NCBI GenBank assembly: GCA_945888895.1
Contig: CAMDAY010000047.1
Coordinates: 1 to 11,609 of the forward strand
From: Dehalococcoides mccartyi
GTDB taxonomy: Bacteria; Chloroflexota; Dehalococcoidia; UBA2979
Direction: 5' to 3'
DNA length: 11,609 nucleotides
Part shown: positions 6,902-11,609 of the stretch, piece by piece
Numbering within the stretch: the stretch's first letter is position 1
How the letters are laid out: every line of letters starts with the position of its first letter
Position numbers and translations under genes: made by a program
The notes under the pieces: generated by a model
The model's database searches: none
The model's input: only the letters and a program-made list of their open reading frames with translations
Told to the model about the DNA's origin: nothing

Positions 6902-6935
6902 CGCGTAGGGAAGGGGCAGGGGGATGGGCCGCCCC
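6882..6935 (-). repeat. Two-hairpin intergenic repeat, copy E (inverted, divergent)
   Basis: Read on the minus strand, the 23-base head (6935-6913) matches the head of copy D exactly. After it come CCCTACGCGGGG and then a GGGCTTT/AAAGCCC stem. Hairpin 1 is degenerate compared with copies A-C. The head begins 75 bases beyond the thiolase stop, in the direction of thiolase transcription. The remaining stretch 6936-7009 holds no recognised feature. Confidence 0.65.
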
Positions 6936-7009
6936 GCGTTGCCAGCTCGAACGGCCCGAGAGCGAACGAGCCTCGCGCCCGCTCGCTTCCCCTCGACGGC
7001 GCGAACGCG

Positions 7010-8185
7010 CTAGGAGATGCGCTCGAAGACGGCGGCGATGCCCTGGCCGCCGCCGATGCAGAGCGTGACGAGGCCGTAGCGGCCGCCGGTGCGCTCCAGC
7101 TCGTGCATCAGCTTGATCGTGAGGATCGTGCCGGTCGCTCCCACGGGGTGACCGAGGGCGATCGCGCCGCCGTTGGGGTTGGTCTTGTCCAGCGGCAGGT
7201 TGAGCCCCAGCGAGCACGCCGCGGCCACGGAGGCGAACGCCTCGTTCAGTTCGATCACGTCCATGTCATCGATCGTGAGGTTGGCGCGCTGCAGCGCGGC
7301 CTGGCTCGCGGGGATGGGGCCGCTGCCCATGATCGACGGGTCGACTCCGGCGACCGCACTCGCGACCAGGCGCAGGCGCGGGCGCAGCCCCAGCTCCTTG
7401 GCCTTCGAGGCGGTCGTGACGACCACCGCCGCGGCACCGTCGTTGATGCCCGAGGAGTTGCCGGCGGTCACATCGCCGTCCGTCTTGAACACCGGGCGCA
7501 GCTTGGCGAGCGACTCCATGCTCGTCATGCGCGGGTGCTCGTCCTTGTCGAAGACGACCGTCTCGCGGCCCTTCTTCACCTCGACGGGCACGATCTGCGC
7601 ATCGAAGTAGCCGGCCTCGATGGCGTGCGCGGCGCGCTCCTGCGAGCGCAGCGCGTATTCGTCCTGCACGGTGCGCGAGAGCTCGAACTTCTGGGCGAGG
7701 TTCTCGGCGGTGATGCCCATGATCATGTTCGCGTTGGGGTCGGTGAGCAGCGCCTGGACGCCGTCCTGGAGCACGCCGTCGCCGTAGCGGTAGCCGCTGC
7801 GCGCCTTGTGCAGGTAGTAGGGGATGCGCGTCATGTTCTCGGTGCCACCGGCCACGACCACCTCGGCGTCACCGGACTGGATCCAGCGTCCGGCATTCGT
7901 GATCGCCTCGAGGCCGGAGCCGCAGGCGCGGCTGACGGCGAGGGCGGGCGTCTCGATCGGCAGGCCGGCGTTCAGCGATGCGTTGCGTGCGACGTACGCA
8001 TCCTCGGCGGCGCCGCCGACGTTGCCCATGATCACCTGGTCGACCTGCTTCGGGTCGACACCGGCGCGGCGGACGGCCTCGCGGATGACGATGGCGCCGA
8101 GCTCCGTGACGGAGGTGTCGGCGAAGGCCCCGCCGAAGGTGCCGATGGCCGTGCGGGCGCCATCCACGATCACGATCTCTTCCAT
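7010..8185 (-). CDS. Acetyl-CoA C-acetyltransferase / acyl-CoA thiolase
   Basis: Thiolases condense two acetyl-CoA to acetoacetyl-CoA or cleave 3-ketoacyl-CoA in beta-oxidation; the sequence alone does not settle the direction. The 391-residue length is typical of cytosolic thiolase II. All catalytic residues are present: the acylated Cys88 in SRACGSG, NEAF at 314-317, His346 in GGAIALGHPVGATG, and the second Cys376 in TLCIGGGQG. The N-terminus MEEIVIVDGARTAIG is canonical. The ATG at 8185 has AAGGAG seven bases upstream, so the much longer open frame reaching upstream is not used. The gene is convergent with tmk, divergent from thrB, and flanked by inverted copies E and D of the repeat. No other beta-oxidation gene is adjacent. 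Confidence 0.95.
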   Translation of the reverse strand: MEEIVIVDGARTAIGTFGGAFADTSVTELGAIVIREAVRRAGVDPKQVDQVIMGNVGGAAEDAYVARNASLNAGLPIETPALAVSRACGSGLEAITNAGRWIQSGDAEVVVAGGTENMTRIPYYLHKARSGYRYGDGVLQDGVQALLTDPNANMIMGITAENLAQKFELSRTVQDEYALRSQERAAHAIEAGYFDAQIVPVEVKKGRETVVFDKDEHPRMTSMESLAKLRPVFKTDGDVTAGNSSGINDGAAAVVVTTASKAKELGLRPRLRLVASAVAGVDPSIMGSGPIPASQAALQRANLTIDDMDVIELNEAFASVAAACSLGLNLPLDKTNPNGGAIALGHPVGATGTILTIKLMHELERTGGRYGLVTLCIGGGQGIAAVFERIS

Positions 8186-8256
8186 GCGGGGTCTCCTTCT
8201 GCGGCCCGTCGAGGGCGCGCGCTCTCTGGTGCTGCGGGGCGTGGGTTGCCGCGAGT

Positions 8257-8365
8257 GGGGCGGCCCATCCCCCTGCCCCCTTCGTACCCCGATCGGAGCA
8301 GCGCTCCGCGCGGGGCGCGGGAAGGGGGATGAAGTACGAGGGGCTTCGCCCCTCGCGCTCCCCGG
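8257..8365 (+). repeat. Two-hairpin intergenic repeat, copy D (long variant)
   Basis: The 23-base head (8257-8279) is the exact inverse of the head of copy E. Hairpin 1 is enlarged and nested: CCCCCTTC (8276-8283) with GAAGGGGG (8321-8328), CCCCG with CGGGG inside, and GGAGC with GCTCC at the tip. Hairpin 2 pairs CGAGGGGC (8337-8344) with GCCCCTCG (8348-8355) around TTC, and the tail is CCCCGG. It lies between divergent thiolase and thrB (gap 8186-8518). The rest of that gap shows only the thiolase ribosome-binding site and the thrB promoter candidate. Confidence 0.78.
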
Positions 8366-8505
8366 ATCCGAGGCAGCGGTCGCGCCTCGTCGGAGCGGGA
8401 AGCAGGATGTCGGGGCCGCGCGAGTGGGTGGCACCAACCCTCGAAGTGTATGCCGCGCGGGGGTCGGGTTCACGGGTGTGCGATGTCCGTATCTGACGCC
8501 ACATG

Positions 8506-8511
8506 TAGACT
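8506..8511 (+). promoter_or_regulatory. Candidate -10 box for leaderless transcription of thrB
   Basis: TAGACT fits TAnnnT and is separated from the ATG at 8519 by exactly seven bases, so the transcript would start at the start codon. There is no Shine-Dalgarno before this ATG, which fits leaderless translation. No clear -35 is seen. Confidence 0.42.
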
Positions 8512-8518
8512 TGCCCAC

Positions 8519-9403
8519 ATGCCTGACCGAACCGTCGCCGTGCGCGTCCCGACCACCTCCGCGAACCTCGGACCGGGGTTCGACAGCCTCGGCGTGGCCC
8601 TCGACTGGACCGCGCTGCTCACCGTCACGCAGACCGACTCGCCCGCCCCCGAGCCTTTCGACCCCGTCGAGCGCATGACGGCGCAGGCCGTGATCGCGTT
8701 CTTCGAGGAGGCCGGTGAGCCGCTGGCGGGCGTGCGCGTGCAGTTCCAGGGCGACATGCCCGTGGGCCGCGGCCTCGGCATGTCGGCGGCGGCACGGGCG
8801 GCCGGCGTGGTCGCGGCGAACGCGCTGCTGGGCGACCGGCTGACGATGGAGCAGATGCTGCCGATCGCGGTGCGCCTCGAAGGACACGGGGACAACATCA
8901 TCCCCGCGCTCGTCGGAGGGCTGCAGGTGGTCGTCGATGACGACGGCACACCGGTGCACATGCCCGTCGCAGTGCCGAGCGACCTGCGCCTCGCGCTGAT
9001 GATCCCGGCGTTCGACATGCCGACGAACGAGTCGAGGAAGCGGCTGCCGGACTCGCTGTCGCGCGGGCAGACGGTGCACAACATCGGCCGCGCGGCGCTG
9101 ATCGTCGCCGCGTTCGCGGGACACCGGTACGACCTGCTGCGCGTGGCGACCGAGGACATCCTGCACCAGCCGGCGCGCGCGACGCTGTTCCCCGCGATGT
9201 ACCCGATCTTCGAAGCTGCGTACGCAGCAGGCGCGCACGGCGTGTACCTGTCCGGCGGCGGCTCCACGATCGCCGCGTTCGTCAGCGCGAATGACGAGCA
9301 CGTCACCGGCGCGATGCGCGAGGCAGCAGCCGCCCATGGATTGCAGTCGCAGACGCGCGTCGTGGGCTTCTCCGCGGCGGGCACCGAGGTGGTCGAGGCA
9401 TGA
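8519..9403 (+). CDS. thrB: Homoserine kinase (GHMP family)
   Basis: ThrB phosphorylates homoserine with ATP, the step before threonine synthase. The 294-residue protein shows VPTTSANLGPGFDSLGVAL (10-28), the ATP loop PVGRGLGMSAAA (81-92), EGHGDNIIPALVGG (121-134), the substrate segment TNESRKRLP (169-177), and YLSGGGSTIAAF (243-254). Three positions differ from the common pattern: the first Ser of GLGSSA is Met88, EGHPDN is EGHGDN, and SGAGPT is SGGGST. The fold and substrate motifs remain intact. An in-frame ATG at 8483 would add 12 non-conserved residues. The 8519 start fits the family N-terminus and the upstream TAnnnT box. The gene overlaps lysC by four bases (ATGA). Confidence 0.93.
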   Translation: MPDRTVAVRVPTTSANLGPGFDSLGVALDWTALLTVTQTDSPAPEPFDPVERMTAQAVIAFFEEAGEPLAGVRVQFQGDMPVGRGLGMSAAARAAGVVAANALLGDRLTMEQMLPIAVRLEGHGDNIIPALVGGLQVVVDDDGTPVHMPVAVPSDLRLALMIPAFDMPTNESRKRLPDSLSRGQTVHNIGRAALIVAAFAGHRYDLLRVATEDILHQPARATLFPAMYPIFEAAYAAGAHGVYLSGGGSTIAAFVSANDEHVTGAMREAAAAHGLQSQTRVVGFSAAGTEVVEA

Positions 9404-10623
9404 GCCGGATCGTCCAGAAGTACGGGGGATCCTCGGTCGCCACGGCGGAGAAGATCCAGCACGTCGCGCGCCGTATCGCCGCGCGCCGCCGCGCGGGCGA
9501 CGAGGTGGTCGCGGTCGTGTCCGCCATGGGCGACACCACGGACGATCTGATCGACCTCGCCGCGAAGATCAACGCCCGGCCGAACCAGCGCGAAATGGAC
9601 GTCCTCCTGTCCACAGGTGAGATCGTTTCCAGCACGCTGCTGTCGATGGCCCTCGACGCCGAGGGACTCGACGCGATCAGCCTCACCGGCGCGCAGGCGG
9701 GCATCCGCACCGACGAGGTCTACGGGCGCGCGCGCATCGCGGAGATCCAGACGGAGCGCATGGAGCGCGAGCTGGGCGCGGGCCGCGTCGTGATCGTCGC
9801 GGGCTTCCAGGGCATCTCGGAGAACTTCGACACCACGACGCTCGGCCGCGGCGGCAGCGACACGACGGCTGTGGCGCTGGCGGCGGCGCTGCACGCGGAC
9901 GCCTGCGAGATCTACACAGACGTCCCGGGCATCTTCACCGCCGACCCGCGCGTGTGCCCGCAGGCGCGCCCGCTGCGCGACATCGGGTACGAGGAGATGC
10001 TGGAGCTCGCGACCACCGGCGCACGCGTCATGCATGCGCGGGCCGTCGAGGTGGGTGCGATCTACGGCGTCGACATCCTCGTCGCGAGCACCTTCGACGA
10101 GACGGCACCCGGCACGCTGATTCACGGGGAGACGACCATGGAGCAGGGCAACAAGGTCCGGGGCATCGCCCACCAGGACCACATCGCGAAGGTCACCGTG
10201 CGCGGCGTGCCGGATCAGCCGGGCATCGCGGCGCGCATCTTCGAGCCGCTCGCGACCGCCGGCGTCTCCGTCGACACGATCGTCCAGAACGCGAGCGTCG
10301 AGAACCTCACGGACCTCACGTTCACTGTCGCGCCCGGCGACCTCGACAAGGCGACGGAGGTCATCAACGGCCTGCTCGCCACCATCGGCGGCGGCGGCAT
10401 TGTTACCGCGCCGGACCTCGGCACCGTGTCCGTTGTGGGCACCGGCATGGCGAGCGCGCCGGGCTACGCGGCGCGGATGTTCAAGACGCTGTTCGACAAC
10501 CAGATCAACATCGAGATGATCAGCACCAGCGACATCCGCATCACCTGCGTCGTCGAGGGCGCCCGCGTTGGCGACGCAGTCCGCGCGCTGCACGCCGCGT
10601 TCGAGCTCGACCGCGCGGTCTAG
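9400..10623 (+). CDS. lysC: Aspartate kinase with two C-terminal ACT domains
   Basis: LysC phosphorylates aspartate, the entry to lysine, threonine and methionine synthesis. The 407 residues match the monofunctional Bacillus/Corynebacterium type. The kinase domain carries KYGGSSV (7-13), VSAMGDTTDDLI (40-51), STGEIVSS (71-78), GFQG (135-138), GRGGSDTTAVALAA (149-162) and YTDVPGIFTADPR (172-184). Two ACT domains follow (about 263-330 and 341-405), with QPGIAARIFEPLA and ISTSDIRITCVV, so allosteric feedback by lysine and/or threonine is expected from the family. The ATG overlaps the thrB stop. A good Shine-Dalgarno before Met247 could start a separate ACT-only subunit. Confidence 0.96.
   Translation: MSRIVQKYGGSSVATAEKIQHVARRIAARRRAGDEVVAVVSAMGDTTDDLIDLAAKINARPNQREMDVLLSTGEIVSSTLLSMALDAEGLDAISLTGAQAGIRTDEVYGRARIAEIQTERMERELGAGRVVIVAGFQGISENFDTTTLGRGGSDTTAVALAAALHADACEIYTDVPGIFTADPRVCPQARPLRDIGYEEMLELATTGARVMHARAVEVGAIYGVDILVASTFDETAPGTLIHGETTMEQGNKVRGIAHQDHIAKVTVRGVPDQPGIAARIFEPLATAGVSVDTIVQNASVENLTDLTFTVAPGDLDKATEVINGLLATIGGGGIVTAPDLGTVSVVGTGMASAPGYAARMFKTLFDNQINIEMISTSDIRITCVVEGARVGDAVRALHAAFELDRAV
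10126..10140 (+). promoter_or_regulatory. Possible internal ribosome-binding site and start for a LysC beta subunit
   Basis: GGGGAG (10126-10131) stands six bases before an in-frame ATG (10138-10140, Met247). Starting here would give a 161-residue protein containing both ACT domains. In B. subtilis and C. glutamicum lysC, an in-frame internal start at a similar place makes the beta subunit of an alpha2beta2 enzyme. Whether it is used here is inference. Confidence 0.38.
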
Positions 10624-10631
10624 CGCGCGAG

Positions 10632-10653
10632 TCCGTCGAGGCGCCTCGACGGA
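10632..10653. promoter_or_regulatory. Perfect 22-base palindrome between lysC and yajQ
   Basis: The half-site TCCGTCGAGGC is followed directly by its reverse complement. As RNA it makes a nine-base-pair stem with a GCGC loop, ending three bases before the yajQ Shine-Dalgarno (AAGGGAG). It may be a regulator site, a weak terminator for lysC, or an RNA structure controlling yajQ translation. Confidence 0.55.
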
Positions 10654-10668
10654 TCAAGGGAGACAACC

Positions 10669-11166
10669 ATGGCGAGCGAGTCCTTCGACATCACCACCGG
10701 CTGCGACCTGCAGGAGGTCGACAACGCCGTGAACCAGGCGCTCCGCGAGATCACGGGCCGCTTCGACTTCAAGAACATCCTGGTCGAGGTGGAGTTCAAC
10801 CGCGCCGAGAACAAGATCGCGGTCCACACGACCGACGAGTACAAGCTCGACGCGATCTGGGACGCGCTCCTCGGCCGGCTGATCGCCCGCAAGGTGCCGG
10901 TGAAGAACCTCAAGCGCGAGGACATGCAGCAGGCCGGGAACAACACGGTGCGGCAGGACATCACCCTCGTGCAGGCGATCGACAGCGAGACGGCGCGCAA
11001 GATCAGCAAGTTCATCCGCGACCAGAAGTTCAAGAAAGTCCAGTCGCAGATCCAGGGCGACGCCGTCCGCGTCACCGGCCCCAGCCGCGACGACCTCCAG
11101 CAGACGATGACCGCCCTCCGCGCCGAGGACTGGGGTATCGAACTCGAGTTCGGCAACTACCGGTAG
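10669..11166 (+). CDS. yajQ: YajQ-family (UPF0234) nucleotide-binding protein
   Basis: The 165-residue protein has the full length of the YajQ family, which folds as two ferredoxin-like domains; some members bind RNA or cyclic di-GMP. Recognisable stretches are SFDITTGCDLQEVDNAVNQA (5-24), ITGRFDFK (28-35), IWDALLGRLIARKVPVKNL (63-81), GNNTVRQDITLVQAI (90-104), KISKFIRDQKFKKVQSQIQG (110-129) and the C-terminus DWGIELEFGNYR. The AAGGGAG site six bases before the ATG gives it its own translation signal. It lies 45 bases after lysC, with a perfect palindrome between them, and may be cotranscribed. A hairpin and repeat C follow. The family call is firm; its cellular role here is unknown. Confidence 0.95.
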   Translation: MASESFDITTGCDLQEVDNAVNQALREITGRFDFKNILVEVEFNRAENKIAVHTTDEYKLDAIWDALLGRLIARKVPVKNLKREDMQQAGNNTVRQDITLVQAIDSETARKISKFIRDQKFKKVQSQIQGDAVRVTGPSRDDLQQTMTALRAEDWGIELEFGNYR

Positions 11167-11182
11167 GCAGGGCTCCACGCGG

Positions 11183-11208
11183 GATCGAACGGCCCCCCGC
11201 GTTCGATC
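11183..11208 (+). terminator. Terminator-like hairpin after yajQ
   Basis: GATCGAAC (11183-11190) pairs with GTTCGATC (11201-11208) around a ten-base loop, 16 bases after the yajQ stop, followed by the mildly T-rich GATTGTTC. An alternative pairing of CGCGGG (11178-11183) with CCCGCG (11196-11201) exists. Confidence 0.5.
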
Positions 11209-11228
11209 GATTGTTCGGTGCACAACAT

Positions 11229-11302
11229 GGGGCGGCCCACCCCTGCCCCTCCCGGCGCGGGAGGGGTTCTGAGTGAGATGTGGGGCTGCGCCCCCACACC
11301 CT
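11229..11302 (+). repeat. Two-hairpin intergenic repeat, copy C
   Basis: The head GGGGCGGCCCACCCC starts at 11229, 63 bases after the yajQ stop. Hairpin 1 pairs 11246-11254 with 11258-11266 and is identical to copies A and B. The linker is shorter. Hairpin 2 pairs TGTGGGG (11279-11285) with CCCCACA (11292-11298), a stem different from A and B but still perfectly paired. Confidence 0.8.
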
Positions 11303-11323
11303 TGCGGATCAGGACGGCACCGA

Positions 11324-11609
11324 ATGACGAATCAGTCGGCCACGATCCAGCTCCGTACCTTCGCTGCGGCGGACGTGGACGCGGTGCTCGCACTTTGGCG
11401 ACGCGCGAACGCCGTACCTCGACCTACCGATCGGGCGGATGCGCTCCTCAAGCGGCTCGCGCACGGCGACGACCTGTTCATCATCTCGGTCGTGGAGAGG
11501 CAGATCGTGGGCAGTCTCATCGGCGGGTGGGACGGGTGGCGCGGCGGACTCTACCGCCTCGCGGTTGACCCGGCGGTGCGCCGATCCGGCGTCGGCACGC
11601 GGCTGGTGC
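11324..11609 (+). CDS. GNAT N-acetyltransferase, 3' end beyond the window
   Basis: The open frame from the ATG at 11324 runs off the window after 95 complete codons. The N-terminus IQLRTFAAADVDAVLALWRR is the usual first strand and helix of a GNAT domain. FIISVVERQIVGSLIGGWDGWRGGLYRLAVDP provides the central strands, and VRRSGVGTRLV is the acetyl-CoA pyrophosphate loop (R-x-x-G-x-G). The arrangement resembles RimI-like enzymes, which acetylate protein N-termini or small amines; the substrate cannot be told. A weak AGGA lies about ten bases upstream. Unlike the GNAT-like protein in the pdx operon, this one keeps the cofactor motif and is probably active. Confidence 0.85.
   Translation, partial: MTNQSATIQLRTFAAADVDAVLALWRRANAVPRPTDRADALLKRLAHGDDLFIISVVERQIVGSLIGGWDGWRGGLYRLAVDPAVRRSGVGTRLV

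Noticed and set aside
7010..9337. 775-codon minus-strand frame reading through thrB into thiolase
   Set aside because: Only the last 391 codons match thiolase, starting at an ATG with a good Shine-Dalgarno. The rest is antisense to thrB and crosses repeat D.
8470..10593. 707-codon minus-strand frame opposite thrB and lysC
   Set aside because: It is a shadow of two well-supported genes, is Asp/Arg/Ala-rich, and shows no motif.
152..11302. Repeat copies as a CRISPR array
   Set aside because: Copies are kilobases apart, in both orientations, with internal hairpins and no regular spacers or cas genes.

Overview
The window is GC-rich bacterial DNA (roughly 70% by eye, with strong G/C preference at third codon positions). 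It carries housekeeping and biosynthetic genes plus a family of structured intergenic repeats. A SpoIIIAA/Ycf45-type ATPase with a C-terminal R3H motif sits directly upstream of tmk, within a pdxS-pdxT cluster, and no sporulation genes are present. I infer a Chloroflexota bacterium, perhaps of the Dehalococcoidia type. That is not proven; a high-GC actinobacterium is the main alternative.

Layout. Positions 1-303 hold the possible last codons of a plus-strand gene, a strong hairpin and repeat copy A. On the minus strand come a flavin-reductase-domain protein (304-1116) and, overlapping its start, a 35-codon small ORF with a perfect Shine-Dalgarno. A divergent promoter region (1221-1463) separates these from a five-gene plus-strand operon: pdxS, pdxT, a degenerate two-part GNAT protein, the R3H/AAA ATPase and tmk (1464-6578). 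The 431-base gap 6579-7009 lies between convergent tmk and thiolase and contains a terminator-like hairpin, repeat B, alternative hairpins and repeat E. Thiolase (7010-8185, minus) is divergent from thrB, with repeat D between them. thrB-lysC overlap by four bases and are followed by yajQ, with a perfect 22-base palindrome between lysC and yajQ. A terminator-like hairpin, repeat C and the start of a GNAT acetyltransferase close the window.

How the genes work together. PdxS and PdxT form the two-subunit PLP synthase. ThrB and LysC belong to the aspartate pathway (phosphorylation of homoserine and of aspartate). Tmk makes dTDP. The ATPase is probably a nucleic-acid-binding motor of unknown role. 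Thiolase condenses or cleaves acyl-CoA.

The most unusual content is non-coding: five copies, in both orientations, of a two-hairpin GC-rich repeat. Its stems change sequence between copies while still pairing, and most copies sit a fixed 60-75 bases after a stop codon. Other points worth a look are two candidate leaderless promoters with identical spacing, a possible internal start in lysC, and the small ORF upstream of the flavin reductase.
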